From positions 496,001 through 560,000 of the forward strand of contig NOWV01000018.1 in assembly GCA_003344405.1 (NCBI GenBank): DNA of 64,000 nucleotides, in the 5' to 3' direction. The notes below the pieces were generated by a model. It was not told where the DNA came from. It saw only the letters and a program-made list of their open reading frames with translations, and ran no database searches. The stretch's first letter is position 1. Every line of letters starts with the position of its first letter. This document shows, piece after piece, positions 27,788 to 42,100 of this stretch. The DNA comes from Trichoplax sp. H2 (Eukaryota > Placozoa > Uniplacotomia > Trichoplacea). The translations under genes and the position numbers were made by a program.

Positions 27788-30058
27788 TTAAGGAATCCTA
27801 CCTACTGTTATTAAAGTCTGCATTCATCTAATTTGGCTTGATTTCTGTTCTATCCCTTCGTTTGTTGTAGTATTACAAACTTCTACATAAAGATTTTTAT
27901 CAGCGTATACATTATTAACGTCAAGGCTAGAATGATAAAAGGTGGAACTTTTTTATTGATCTATATTCCTCTAATACGCTGCTTTTTCGGTTTATACATT
28001 TCCGCTAAACGATTCAATCTCAGTTTTGGGCGAGATTTTTAAACTTCCAATTGTCTATTTCTATAAGCCTATATCCATCCAAAAGAATAATATCATGTAT
28101 GAAATGAATTATCAACGACAATGTAGTCCCTATCTTATTGGTCTTCAATCTCATTTCACTTGATGATTAAGATTTTCTATTAACTGGTGTGTTCTCTATC
28201 TGATAAGCTTCCAACGATAGAAGAATACCTTTCCCGTAAAAGCAGTTCTTACAGCGTCGTAGTTAATAACAGACTATTCTACCTTGTAGCCTGCCATGTA
28301 GTATTACAGGCAATAGTCACAAAATTTGGGATAGTCCAGTTGTTATGTAGCGATTGATATTAAAATGTTTTCTCTTTTGTATGAACTGAATGAACGATAG
28401 TAAAAACGATATCCAATGTTGTTTTTATAATTATCTTTAGATTTTGTTATGACGGATATAGAAAAGCTTATCTTTACTCTAATCCTATTTCTTAAAATTG
28501 CTATGCCTGGTCGTGTGTTGCTATGATAATTACATCATTATAAATTAATGTAGTAGAATAAATATAGCAAAATAGAGATCTTCATTTGTATTAGCTGCTT
28601 TTTAAATCGGTATACTGAGTATGGTAGCAATCCTAATCATGCGACATTAAACGGTAGCTTAAATCTTTATCATTAGCTATCATTAGATTCAATTTGCACA
28701 TATTTCCTGATCCTTATGCTAATTAAAAATTTGATTTAATGATCTTTTAGCTTTTACAATTTTAGCTGTTAAAATTGTAATGAATTTATTAAAATTTGCT
28801 GTTGTGCAATGCTAGATTGGATATCTTGTTGTATAATATGGAATATAATATTATTTCTGTTTTTTCTTTATTTTTATCATCAATAGAATTGATTATAGTC
28901 CTTAATTATAAATTGATTTTAAAATTAAAAGCTCGTCGCTAATGATCTTCTTGTATTTTAAGCTAAGATAAAATTAGCCCGACGTTGAAAAATTTACGAT
29001 GAAGATGCCCATCACTAATCGTAATGGACTAGATCATATGATGAACTGTTAAATATTCAACGACTATTTTCAGTCGTTGTGATCTTTTAAGCTTTCAAAA
29101 ATGAATATCGTACAATGTTGCCTGTTCAATACTTTGGTCAATGATTGGTTATAATCATAACATTTTGCAGCCAGCGCTTTTCGAGTTATCGTTATAGTAA
29201 AATACTTTGTGCTAGTTTAGGTAAAGGAATTTTTATGACAATACTACGATGTTTGGCTTTTTAACTTAAGAGTATGTCAACTCTTATTTGAATTAATATT
29301 TAACATAATTATACAATTAATGGACAATTAATAAAAGTTTACGTGTAATTATTTCTTTATAAATAAAGCTACTTCGATATTTTAAATCAGAGTGGACTAA
29401 TAATGATTTACTACGATAAGTGAAATAGTATCGTCTTGATTATTAATTCTTGCAGAGTGGTGTAAATTAGATATGATTCAAGAAATCTTAGGGATATGAA
29501 TTGACATAATATTCTACCCTTGCTTATAGATTAAATCATGCATTCTATTATTAATGTTAGCGAAACTCTTTAAAGTCAGATCTTACACATTCGAAATTAA
29601 TCAAGTCTCCCAGTGAAAATTAAACTTTCCACTATTCTAAAACGATAGTAGAACCAAATTAAACACGGAAGCATGAACTATTGGAAAGAGAAATTGATTA
29701 TTTTATATGTATATTAGAAAGGAGAATACAAATATATAAGTATATGAATATAATTACAAAGAAATACCGGCTCTCATGCTTGAATTTGATTCTATGCTAT
29801 TGATAAGAATTACGCTAAATTTTGACAACTAATCAGTTCTTAAAAATAACTAGTACGGCACTATACTATATTTTATGGCGTTGTCTAATAAAAATGAGGT
29901 ATGAGTTGATTTATGAGACTTTAAATTCAATCAGAATGATTGATGCTAACAAAATGAGAAACGATGATTTTAAGCTTATGACTAGCGATAAATTGGATAA
30001 TATATTTAAGGTCATTTATAATTTAACATTAACAAATTTAGTGAAATGATATTTGGTT
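27788..30058. other. Convergent intergenic region (3' ends of beta-catenin and a saposin gene)
   Basis: This AT-rich region holds the 3' untranslated parts of two genes that converge. I recognise no exon. A 75-codon open frame at 29822-30049 (+) lies next to the last exon of the minus-strand gene and looks like chance. Several AATAAA/ATTAAA-like strings are present, but I cannot assign poly(A) sites. Confidence 0.5.
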
Positions 30059-32868
30059 CTATAAGTTGATCAACGGATGGCATTGTTTATTCATCTAAAG
30101 GAAATTAATAACATAGGTGTAAAAAGCATTCATTAATTCTATAATGTACGAAATTTTAATCTCAAAGTATTGATATCATCGTTTTGTAAACCACTATATA
30201 TAGTGATTAATTATAAATAATTTAGAACGTAGCCGACTTACATTGCATGTTTCAGAAGTATGCTTATTGATGCAGCCATAGATTGGTCCTAAATCGCATT
30301 TATTTGGCATCAGAGTGTTAATCTCGTTGGAAAATTGCGTATAAGCTCTAGCTTCTGAATCCTTGCAGGTGTTTACTAGTAACTAGTTATGATAAACATA
30401 AAATAGAAGCTGTCTTAGTGTGGTTCATGATGTAATGAAGCTTACTGTACCCGTATATAGGGCAATCATGTAGCACTGATAATTATAATAATTTAAATTT
30501 AAATTATCAGATATCCATAATTATCCAATTAGACTCTAAAATCTGTCTCTAAATAGTTCTAACAACTTCATATTACGATATTGAAATTTCCATTACGGAC
30601 CGTAATCAAATTAAAAATTTAGCAGTAGATAAAAGTATTTCTAGAACCTGCCTTGTGATTGAAGAGTTATGGTCGTATAAGTATACGGTATTACACAATC
30701 TATGACGCCTACATAAGTTGTAATAAACGAAACTGATATATCTCGAAGCAATGTAGCCCTAAAGCATATGACTTACACGACAGATTGTCCTTGGAGGTAA
30801 TTTTTCGATAGTTTTTATGATACCGGGCATGTAGTTTCGAATAAAATCTATGCACTGAATATAGGTTATAACATCGAATGATTACACTTAAAAAATGAAA
30901 GTTTTCTTCAGTTTTCATTTTAGTCATATGAGTATAATTCATACAAAGGCCTTTAATAGCAGTAATACTAATAAAGTATGGCATACCAGCTTTTGAGCAG
31001 CATCGGTTAAACTCTCGCAAGCACGGTCAACGAGTACCTGTATTAGATTTTCCTATAGAGCAATAAATAAGTTTTGAACTTATTTAGTCCTTTCTCTATT
31101 AATATAATTTCAATTTGACATATTTGCAAAAAATCATCAATATCAGCATTGGTTAAGTCCTTTTAGAACTTACAAGTTCGCCTTTGCGTTCAAATAATGC
31201 TTCAACAACTGTAACAAAATATTCACAGTAGCCACATAGTGTAGCATTCTTTGAGCCAGGAAATGAAGGAACTGCGAAGATTTTAACAACAAAATAAATA
31301 CGTCAACCCATATATTTTATTCAAAATTAGAACTTTACATAACCAATGAAATATGGCCCTATTTTCAATTTGGGCTAAGATAACTACAAGAAAGTTAACT
31401 AGCATTGACTAATAAAATTCGTTACTCACCAATAGGCAAAACACTTTGTGCTAAAGTCTTGCTAATCTTCGCTTCGTAGCATATCTGTTCAGTGGTAGCG
31501 CCAACATGAAGTAGTTCAATGATGCTCATAAAGTAATTTTGAGTAATAACTTGGCACTAAATTGATAAGTAGAAAGATTTCAGGATATTAAAAGATTGAA
31601 TTCGATATCATTCTTCACCTGAATAATAATGATGACAAATTATGATAAAAATGAAGCATTTTCTAGGCTAACCAGTCTTACCACTTCACGCGATTGTCCA
31701 GGAAGGATATTACATATTCTACGTGATTGCTCAATTATAAATTTCTAGTGTATGTGAAAGCATATAAAAGTTAAAATAGTTAAAACACCAGTCCATCACT
31801 CTATGCAATATTTAAATTGTAAAACTAAACTTAATTTTGAACCATACCTTGGTGAAGTTAAGATTCAATAGTCTTTTCACTTGTCGTGTTATATACAAGC
31901 AATGGAATGGTTGCTGTAGTTCCTATATAGAGTGAGTTGGCAATATAAAGTCTTAATTTTATCTATCCATTTTAACAGTAGATATCATGCTGTCTTAGAT
32001 ATATCCAGAAGCATTTTAAAGGAACGCATTAGGCTACTATAAATTACCAGCTGTTCATTGTTCGATGCCCTCCAAGCAAAGACTTGGCAATAGTCGACGG
32101 CATTGCATTGCATTGCAGTCTCAGCCGAGCTACACCAGTATGTTGCACCAGCAGAGCAACGGCTTACTTGATGTAGTGTAGCGCTTTTGCATTGCCCTGC
32201 AAAGGAAAATCAAGCAAATTTATTTATGTCAATAACATGAAAATAATAATAATAATAATAATAATGCTTTTATGTGATGTAATTCTTCTAATATGCTAAT
32301 TATATTCTAATTCGATTTTTGCAAAATGTGGTTCCACATGAGCTAACTTGACCAGAACAAGAACGAAGCTAAAGTTGCAATCGATAGAATACTGATCTTT
32401 TCTGGTTACAACTAATATGTATCAAGCGTGTATAAGACATCGTCCAATCGGTAGAAATTACTACATGTGCATTTCGCTGGTGTTCTACGGTATATTTTAT
32501 GGCATCGATTGACAGCTAGCTGTGAATCTATTTAGTACCACACTTGATTTGAGTAGAACAACCCTATCATGACCTCTACGACGAAATAGGCCTCTGGTGG
32601 AAAATTCTCTATTCGCCAACATGAATTCATCATAGCATTCAATAGAACAAACTAGCTCAAATCCATGCCATTTCTTTTCGTATTACAGAATTAAATAGGT
32701 GAAAAAAAAGCTCTATTTTGCAGCATGTTAAAAAATATTGCTATCCTGAGTAATTAATTATCTATGATTAATATCAATCGATGAGTTGAATGATGAAGAG
32801 CTGATTTTTAGCTCACCGATAGAGCAGCAGTAATAGAATGCCACCAGCACGATTATCAATCTCATCAT
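30059..32868 (-). CDS. Prosaposin-like protein with SapA-SapB-SapB-SapA order (paralog 1)
   Basis: Ten exons in consistent phase give 294 codons plus stop: 32868-32817, 32196-32048, 31922-31848, 31744-31682, 31556-31430, 31271-31174, 31052-30987, 30854-30777, 30382-30242, 30094-30059. Exon 1 is a signal peptide (MMRLIIVLVAFYYCCSI). Exon 2 is a full N-terminal SapA domain with the pattern C-x7-C-x8-C-x5-C (includes ATYWCSSAETAMQCNAVDYC). Exons 3-5 form SapB1, which has only four cysteines. Exons 6-9 form a six-cysteine SapB2 (LCGYCEYF, RACESL, CIDFIRNYMPGI, PPRTIC). Exons 9-10 encode a C-terminal SapA (CDLGPIYGCINKHTSETC). N-x-T sites occur at NFT and NAT. The family is secreted or lysosomal and binds or disturbs lipids; a role in lipid breakdown, digestion or defence here is inference. 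Confidence 0.85.
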
Positions 32869-34459
32869 CTTCAATTTTGAATTTTATCCAGGGGAAGTTA
32901 GATGAAAAATTCGGCAACTACTTTCAATACTTTGAAAACTTCCAAGTCGATCTGATCAAGGTGAAACCAACTGTCTCTAGCAACTGGCAGCTTACCACTC
33001 GCTATTTGATCGGATGAGATTATTTTGCTCGACTTTATGTAAGCGGTACTACCGATGCCTTTTAAATCAATCGATATTGTGATGATAATTGATTTTGTTC
33101 GGACAAACGGTAGGAGATACCAGATTTAGAGTACTAAGTACTGTGGCTAACGGTGCATTGCATGGGTAATATGTACAATATGTGTCTAGTTCTATCGTCT
33201 TGATTATACAGCACAGTATGGAGAAACAATACTGATGGATCTTCTACGATCGTCGTTGGATGATACCATTAAGAGGGGAAAAGACAGTAGACAGACTGAG
33301 CTCGCCAACTGACTTGAACACCAATACAGTGGATGTGCCCATGAACTTAGTACAGTGAATTAAACTACACAGTGGAAAGTATTGTAATCTAAAACCATTA
33401 CGTAATGTTTTTCGACTCGGCGATCATCTTCAATAAACAAAGAGTCGCCCAGACGACTTTAGCATTGTGTATGATACCATATCGGGTACAATAGATACTT
33501 GTATCAGCTATCGTGGGCAAAATGGTTGTCTATGAGAATAGGATTAGTTTAAAATGAAAGGTGCATATACAGTAGTAACGATAGAGAAAAAACGACTATC
33601 TTCTTCTAGTGCATCATACAACAAATTAAAGTACGCGCAATACACTAGAGATTGCAAGCAAGGCCGATTACCATAATCTACAGTTCATTTAATTAAAGGA
33701 CAGCTCGTTTTTGCAACATGACGACGACAATAATAAATAGAAATTAATTTAAAGCTAACTCAGTCAAGTTGTTTATCCTTGCTTACTACCATTGGACAGA
33801 GTAGCTAACGATGCAATCAATATATTAAAAATAAACTGATGAAGTCATGCCATCACTATCTCCAACCGATGAAAAGATCGAATCGATTTCTTCCACCTGC
33901 ATATTGTTCTTATGTTTACATCACGTGGTAGAATGCCTAATGTCAATAGAGCTACTCGCGAGCGATGACCTAATTTGGAAGTGTTATTTTGCAAGGATGG
34001 CAGTGAGTGATATTCTTTATTTCAACAAAAACACCTTTAATTAATATCCACCAACAAGGCACTGCAGGCCCAGGTAGAACTTATTGTAAGTGTGGAGGGA
34101 ATGTATATTTCGAAAACGTAATAGGCGGTAATAATATATATTTATCTCCACTAACCAACGATTGCGGGGATGGAATAGAGATGTTATTATTCTGCATGCA
34201 TCGAAGGATGTCATAGTAGAGACTATTGGATTGAGTATTTCTCTGCTTTCATTGTATATTGAAACGATCTACGTAGGGTTGGCTACCATGATGCGATTGC
34301 CAAGGTTGGATATTGGCATGGGGTAGTATGGGTGGATATCTACAGTATAAGACCATAACATAAAGTTGTTTATATACGTGTTTAGAAACGTTTAATGAAG
34401 TAGTTTACTTTTGAACTAGAGGGACGAGTTCCAATTTCACAGATAATCAAATAGAAATT

Positions 34460-35245
34460 GAGGAGTATACTCAATGTTGATCAACAGACAGAAACGCGTA
34501 AATTTAGATATAAGGGTATACTTTCGAATATTACTCAAGCCCAATAACAGATATTGTACTATATTAAGTAGTTATAAGTAGAAAATGGCTTCAAGCGAAT
34601 CGAAAGATGTACGCATGAGTCGATTATATGACATCATTTTTATTTAATGAGTACAAAGTACATATCAATCATGAAATGATAAAAGGTATGTATATAAAAT
34701 TAGATTATTACTGTACCTCAGTAATAGCAACTTTAGCTCTAAAAACTAATTTGATCTAGTTACGTAATATACTGTCAATAAAATTAATTAAACTACATTT
34801 GAACGTAATCATCAAAAAATTAGATACTGTAATCTCCAATAAAGCATGAGATACTCAAATCGATTTTGAGTAGGATGCTGAATATTGATGATCAGACACA
34901 AACGCGTAGATTTATAGATATTGGAGCACAGTATACTCTCGAATATTACAGGTATACAAAAACAGACGTTATATGCCCTGTACTAAGCAGGTATAAGTAG
35001 AAAATGACATCAAGCGAATCGATTATATAACATCATTGCCGTTTAATGAGTATAAAATACATAATATTACACATCAATCATGAAATGATAAAAGGAATGT
35101 ACGCTTATATATATAATTAGATTATTACCTCAGCAACGGCAATTTTAGCTCTAAAAAATAATTTGATCAACATACGCAAGATACTATTAATAAATTAAGT
35201 TATGCTTGAATCCAATCCTGAAAAAATTGGAAACTGTAATCTCTA
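34460..35245. repeat. About 410-bp tandem duplication
   Basis: Copies at about 34466-34840 and 34876-35245 share, in order, TGTTGATCA(A)CAGACA, AAACGCGTA, the block TATAAGTAGAAAATG, TCAAGCGAATCGA, TATATGACATCATT, AATCATGAAATGATAAAAGG, ATTAGATTATTAC, TTTAGCTCTAAAA and ACTGTAATCTC. It is non-coding, with about 80% visible identity. Confidence 0.75.
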
Positions 35246-35499
35246 GGAATGTAGTTTTATTGACCTACGTTATACGTTAGTATTCGTTCAAAACAAATCG
35301 AGATTGTAATAATCTAGATGATAATAAAGAATTGATAGCTTACATTATTTGCCCAGCAGGAATGCTTACTGCATATTGCACAATCAAAGTAGTTTTAAAA
35401 TACTGTTATCGTGTTTAAAATGTCAATAGTTGGATGCAATCACGACTACAGAAGCTTATGCCAGGCATACTACGATAAATTTTTTAAATTGTAATAATA

Positions 35500-36375
35500 A
35501 TTCAATAATGTATACCTAGAAAATTAGAATAACATATCACAAAATTTAAATACCACGTCGTATTGATCAAAGTTTTACGAAGCATCCATCGTGTTATACC
35601 TTGCTCGACCAACCCGTTAAATCGATGATGTAATGTGTAAAAGTATAAGATCCATGATACACAGTTCAATTCCCATATAATGACTACATACGCGGATAGC
35701 ATACTGCATTACTGTAATGATATATTGTATATACATTAATCATGAAATTACGCTGTATAGCGAGCGTATAATACGCATCGTGACGCTGAAGGATTACCTA
35801 TACTGTACTGTATGTCTATCACGTTATTTTAACTTTTCTTCTAGTATCTATATGAATATCCATATAAAATCATAATAATTTACCAAAGAATTAAACACTT
35901 CATCATGTTGATCTACCTTATAAAGCATCCATCGTGGCATATCTTGTATGGTCAATAGGTAAAATCGATGATGTACTGCTAAAAGCGTAAGGTTCATAAT
36001 GTAAGCATTATTTTATCGCCATATGAGGGCGATACATGAAACTTAGCACCACATACATCAGCTACGACACTGTATATGTAAATAATGATGATATCTATGT
36101 TGTTCAATTTTGCATACACATGTTTTAGCTATACGGTATAATTTTGTATTTCGATAAAATTATAGCATATAAGGTAAGATTAGCACGCACAATCAATTTT
36201 TTTAAATTGCATGGCCGGTAATAATGCAATATCTGTGGCCATGGAGTTGTTATACCATGCTCCAGAACAAAGTATAGTGCTCCGTTGATCATAGTTTGAG
36301 AAAGCGCCCATCGTGCAATATTACGAATGGCCCCATAGATTAAATCGATTATGTAATGCAAAAAATCGAGTCCCT
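35500..36375. repeat. About 360-bp unit repeated three times
   Basis: The core AAAGC(A/G)(T/C)CCATCGTG(T/G/C) followed by TTAAATCGATGATGTAATG recurs near 35580, 35925 and 36303. Read on the minus strand, the three cores give similar peptides (VHHRFYLL..QDMPRWML, LHHRFNGLVEQGITRWML, and a more diverged third), so these could be decayed coding pieces. No splice sites or start codons support a living gene. Confidence 0.6.
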
Positions 36376-38041
36376 GGTGTGTTAACTACATAAGAATCTA
36401 CGATTTTCTGTATTAATAATATAATTGTAGTATGCATGTAGATACACAGTACATACAAGTATAATCACTCATTCCTTTTGAAACTAAGCAATCATGTAAA
36501 ATTGGCCCTGTATTTATGGCATGACAAAAGTTTTAATCATGACCAAATAGAAGAACAGCCAAGGTAAGTAAGCCGATCATTAAAGTGAAATGTTGCACGT
36601 TTTCATAACTGATGTTACTGTAGACTGTCAGCTACTAGTATTGCTGTAATGCCGGTATTTATTAGTTCATGTTAGAGATCATCCTCCTCCTAGTTTATCT
36701 CACTACAGTGTGACATCATCATAACATCGAAAAGGGACGTAATATTGTATTTTTATCGTTGTTTGTTTTTTGTTACCACATTTATAAGTATGCAAATTAT
36801 TTTATTAGTAAAAATGAGATAAATAGTAACTAAAACTATTTACGGCCTTAAGATGTTTTCATGCTACTGGTAGAATTCCATTCGAGGTTAATAAGCAGAC
36901 CTGGAACTAGTCCTGTTTTCATAATGAGTAACTTGAAAACAAAGTATGAATTGCTCCAGATATTTTTAGTCGAAATTTTTACTCCCAGCTATGACTTCTA
37001 ATAGAGGAAATTTTATGAATTATAACAGTTAAGGTACTGAATTTGATAAGAGTATGATTTAAGGAGCTAATAGCAAATAAAGTATAGAACTGCAGCATCC
37101 AACATTTATATTCAATTTGGGGTTGCTTATCTAGATGAGCTTTCTTGTCAATTGGCAAATAGCAAGAGATGAAAATTGATCAATAAGTAAAAAATTATAA
37201 TGAGAGATTGCTTCTTTCGGTAGTCAAGGTTCAATAAAATAATCAAAAGTATGGTACTATGCCTTTCTTATCGAATTGGTTAACTAGTTGGTATCAATTA
37301 GATTATTAAATTGCGTTATTGACCTTTTACAGACATCTATTAAAGGTAGAGAATAGCTTTATTGTAGTCTAGCCGTAAGAAGTTAATTTCTAAATTGATT
37401 TTTATCATAATATCTCTTCTTAAATTCTCGTTCAAAAAGCACCGTTTCATCTAACAAGATTTAGAAACTATAGTTTATTAAATTGTTCTGTTAAAGTTTG
37501 AACTACCTGGTTGATAGTATAGTTGAAAATTTTACTGTTTTTCATTCTAGAGGATATTTTCTGATCGGCCTTCTAATAATAACGTTGCATCCTGACATTT
37601 CAGTCATCGATAAGGGTTTTAGCGATACATATCAATTTTAAGTAAATTTATCTTGGAACTATATTTTGATTTCAAGATTATCGCAGATTTGGTCATTAAT
37701 ATATCATATCTGCTAATCTTAACCAGATCAATGTTTATCATAACATATCTCAAACGGCGTTAAGACAAGACATAATCTTCTTAACTATCTTCCAGCCCTA
37801 ATTAACATTGCAACGATGTTAAGGCAACACGTTTTACCCAGTTTAATTAAAAAATCTAGAACATTTCTTTTATCCTTATGTAGACTAAACTAGAGTTTTC
37901 ATTAGTTTTTCCTAAGAGTCCTAGCCAGGCGATGCTCTTTCATCTAAGAAAGGAAATAAAATGCTTTCCTTTGCAAGACTGCTACTATAAAGCGCCGGAG
38001 CTTCGGATAGATTAAAAGCAAAGTAAATAATATGAAATTTT

Positions 38042-38170
38042 GATATATATAACATTGCTCTGTGAATTCTTGGATTTAACAGCTATAAATCGGTCCCAAA
38101 ACACACCCATTAGGCACAAGTTCATGAACACGATGCAACATTTGAAGGCTACTTTGTCCATCGTGACCAT
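38042..38170 (-). pseudogene. Relic SapA exon of a lost saposin-like paralog
   Basis: On the minus strand this reads as the penultimate exon of the three neighbouring genes: a cysteine, then QSSLQMLHRVHELVPNG, then CVLGPIYSC. A TAA stop then falls where the living paralogs have a Tyr/Leu/Ile codon, and IQEFTEQC follows. The 5' splice site that follows CN in the paralogs (GTAAGT) is replaced by TTATAT. It lies about 1 kb past the last exon of paralog 2. Nonsense plus donor loss point to a dead exon left by a partial duplication. Confidence 0.7.
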
Positions 38171-39130
38171 TACAAAGGCGAAAGGTTACAGTGGCTTTAA
38201 TAAAATAAAATTTATCCGCTTGAGTCCCGGATTATCATTACTTGCGGCTATTATAATTGCAGCTTGCAATAATCACATGAAAAGCAAGCAACTACCAATT
38301 TAGAATATTCAATACTTAGGTACTAGGATATTTTCTAATGGAAAGGATAAGGGATGTTTTTTCATCAAAGGATTATAGAGGTATAGCAATTGCATATGCA
38401 CTGTAGCGTAGTCAAAGTAAGTGGAGTAGTAATTTGAACGAAACAGTATTGATCAAAATTAATTATAAAATAATCAGGCTATTGCATCTTTTTGACACGG
38501 CCATTTGTGCATATTAAATTCATTTTCGACGCAAAATTAATAAAGATTCTCGCGAAACATTGTGAAGCCTCTTTTTGGTATTAAATGGAATTAATGCAAT
38601 ATATCGTTTATTATAGAGCAAGAAAATCATCTTGCGGTAACATGATTGGATATAAATTTATCATTTACAGATTCTATGAAATTAAAGCTAAGAGATCAAA
38701 CACGACAGTAATCACTAATTGAAACCAGGAATACAAAATTTTAGTTATCATAAAGGATGAGGAGATAAAAGCTGTAACTTAAATATTACTTTCGCTCTAA
38801 ACACATATAGAAATGAAACGCTATCCAGTAAACAAACTGTAATCTTCTTATGCTACTGATATCACACTTTACTCTCTTATTTAATCCAAGCTGATAAATC
38901 TGCTATTAAGCGATGACTAAGATTTAAAATTTAATTTAACGTGGATGAAGTAGCATTGCATCCAATGCCTACTTGTTCATCAAGATGGTGTCGATATCAG
39001 GAGCTTAAGTAGGACGCTAGGAAAGGTTCACGGATAGTACGTTAAAATAAATTTACTTTTCCTATTTCTTGTAATCCTTTCAAGGGTATTCCGACTAAAT
39101 CATATTTGATAGTGGTAATTTTCTAGTTCA

Positions 39131-42100
39131 TTATTGACCACTGAGCATCTTACTGCACTGCTTTTTCATCTATAATCAGAATTAAAATATGCGAGTCTTG
39201 ATTGATGAACCTTAAATTCCCATAACTTGATAGAAATCCGACATGATGATGACAAATCTCCAGAAATAAAATGTTAAAATTACTTTCCTTATACTTACAT
39301 TACACCGTTCTGCAAATTCTTGATTATAACAGCCGTAGATGGATCCCAAAACGCATCGATCAGGAATTAATTGATCGATCTTGTTTAAGATATTAAAATG
39401 CTGTTGTCCTGACGGCCCAACGCAAACATTCAGAAATAACTATCATATCAATAGAAATTTCATTTAAAAATTATCCCAATTAACTCAATCAGTCTAACAG
39501 TAAAACTTACAAAGCAATCTACTCGTGGAGGTAAGTTGATAAAAGCTTCAATTAAATAAGCTAAGTCATTGTTGGCGAAATACAAACACTAAAATTTTCA
39601 AAATAGAAAGATTTAATTTTAATTTTATCATTGCTAGGTACGACATTAGTAATGCAGTTCTATCACGATCAAATCATATCTAACTCATGGAGAAGCTCAA
39701 ATATAAACAAGCATAAATATGGTTCAAATTTTCATTTTCCTATTAAGCTTTGCCGACCTCTTGATTTTCTGGTGGTGGTAAATCATTACAGACTTGCATT
39801 CTAAAAGAACTAATTAAGTTTTGCTGGATAGATAAAAAAGTAACTAGAAATTAGATTATTATCATTTTAGATGCTACCGTAATCAAAATTTTCCATTTAA
39901 ATTGTTATAAAATTTATAAAACAATAAAAAATCACGCAGTAAAAGTATTTCTTATACAAATATCATTCAATAGGCGATTTCTTAGATAGTATGGTGAAAT
40001 AATATACAAAAAATAATCATCATCAACAATCCAAACATAAATTATTCCCTTACAAATTCCTTTGGTTCTTGTAATTCTTGATCAATAAGGGCAAATAAGT
40101 ATTCGCATAAACCACATATAGTACTGTTCATATCTCCAGGAAAGGGAGCAACTATATTAGAGCCATACAGTAATAACAGTTTTAGACAATTCGCTAACAT
40201 TGCTTAGCCAAAAGCCAAGTTCCATTAGCAAAATTTGATCATTTAATAGCTCAGTTGCGTTAACCATCGGCCAATTTTATAAGTATTCCTTACTCGTTGG
40301 CATATCAGGTAGACTCAATTTTTTAGCTTGCGGCAGCAATTTTCTTGCCATGGTCAATTCACGACAAATTTGCTCAGGCTTTTCTCCTAGCTCGATATAA
40401 GCAAATATCCTTTCCAGAAAATGTCGAACCCTAACTTGACACTGCATTTTAGCAGCAGATGAAGGCTAAAAATTTCATTACAAAATCAAAAATTATTTTA
40501 GTACAGTTATCTATATATCCAGTGTAGCTAAATGTGCAAAAGTTTATCGAATTCAAATATACTCTATACCATGGAGCGAACGTTAGAGGATATTCTATTA
40601 CATAGCTTGAAAGCTTGTTTTATAAAAAATTCCTGTTTTAAAAAGATAAAATAGGGACTTATTAGTGTTTTAATTGAAAAAATTATAGCAAGACTGTTTG
40701 GGCTCATTGTATAATATTCTCTTTAATCTAAACATAATCATAGTGTCTCAAATTAGAACAATTTCCTATAGTTGGAATCTTTACTTTGGTATTATTAAGG
40801 TGTAACCACTGTCGAATTATTCTTGTAGTAAATACGCAGGAAAATGGTTCCTGAAGATCCTATCACCGATATAATCGAATAAAATAAATTTTAATCGTCA
40901 ATTAATAAATCTGTGTTAATTTATTATTTAAGTAGAATAGAATTCAAATGAAAGCTTTAATACTGAATTTAGACTTATTATTGAAAACTATGCTAGTTCC
41001 TTGAACATCATTTTTATAGCTTCAACAATTTATAATTTCAGGTACGCGTATATGTTATAAAATCTAGCATAGATATTAATAATACTACACGTAGGTAATT
41101 ATCATTCAATTATTGACTTACTTTTAGCTTTTCAGGCAGTGGTGATGAAACATGATTGGCAGGTTTTATCATTTTCATTTCAACAGTTTTGCTATAGCCT
41201 TAAACGTCCAATCATACGTAAATTTAGTGTCATGCTAATTGAATAACTTTATTATAAATATCAAAATTGCAAAGCTACACAAATATTGTTATTAAAGCTA
41301 TTTAATGAAACTCTTTCTACTCTTCTTTTAAAGAAATACAACTCAAATGGCATAATTGCAGTCTCCGATTCTAATATTCCGTGCAATATCTCATTAATAT
41401 TGTAATAAAATCAATCTAAGTACAAAGTGGTTTTGCGGTAGCCCGAACATTCAACTGTAAACTAGCATCTCCTACTATAATAACCATAGTAACTTAAAAG
41501 GCCTATTTTCAAATAACAAATTGCAAGCGTCGATAAAGTATAGAGTAGCTAGCTACTCAATAACGGTTATTTAAGCTATTAATTATATCCTAATAATAAG
41601 TGCATAAACTCTTTCTGCTCCTCAACCTAATAATTTGTCAAAGACGAAATGGTCACCTAAATAAATCTCTTTGCTTTCATAACTGACTATGATTATGACC
41701 GAAATTAAGAAATATCGCAACAACATATGGGCTACTGCTGAATCTAACTCATGCAGATCATCTTCTAAAATTAAACAATATTATCTTCCTATATGGACAG
41801 GTATTGGTATAAGGTATTTGTATAGGATAGAGCTCTTCCAACTTTTAATAGCAAAATACCGCTACATGTTGTAAATGAAGCATATTCATCAAATCGCGAT
41901 TCTCTTAGGTCAGCACGATCAAAAGATGGCTTAACTATGCAATAAGTAAGTATAATGCATCTATGAACTCTTGCTACCATCTATTCAGAAAAGATGCAAT
42001 ATGTTATGGAATCACTTAATAAGCGATTCCCAAGGATGATAAGCAATTTTTCCGTGAGCGACTAGTCAACAATTGAATGTCATGAAAGCTATAAAAATCA

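Larger units (their letters stand above)
32869..38041. other. Intergenic between saposin-like paralogs
   Basis: I find no exon series. Two open stretches at 33847-34044 and 34007-34216 (+) are somewhat GC-richer and end near GTGAGT/GTAGAA donors, but resemble nothing I know. The section 34460-36370 is made of diverged local duplications, described separately. Confidence 0.45.

Noticed and set aside
27537-27791. Second open frame in the last beta-catenin exon
   Set aside because: Out-of-frame shadow; the frame ending at 27787 continues the armadillo protein in phase.
29822-30049. 75-codon open frame (+)
   Set aside because: Chance length, abutting the 3' end of the saposin-like gene on the other strand, with no supporting signals.
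33847-34216. Two overlapping open frames (+) with cysteine-containing products
   Set aside because: No consistent splice model joining them and no recognisable motif; left as an unsupported possibility.
38040-38303. 87-codon open frame (+)
   Set aside because: It lies antisense to the dead SapA exon, whose minus-strand homology is clear.
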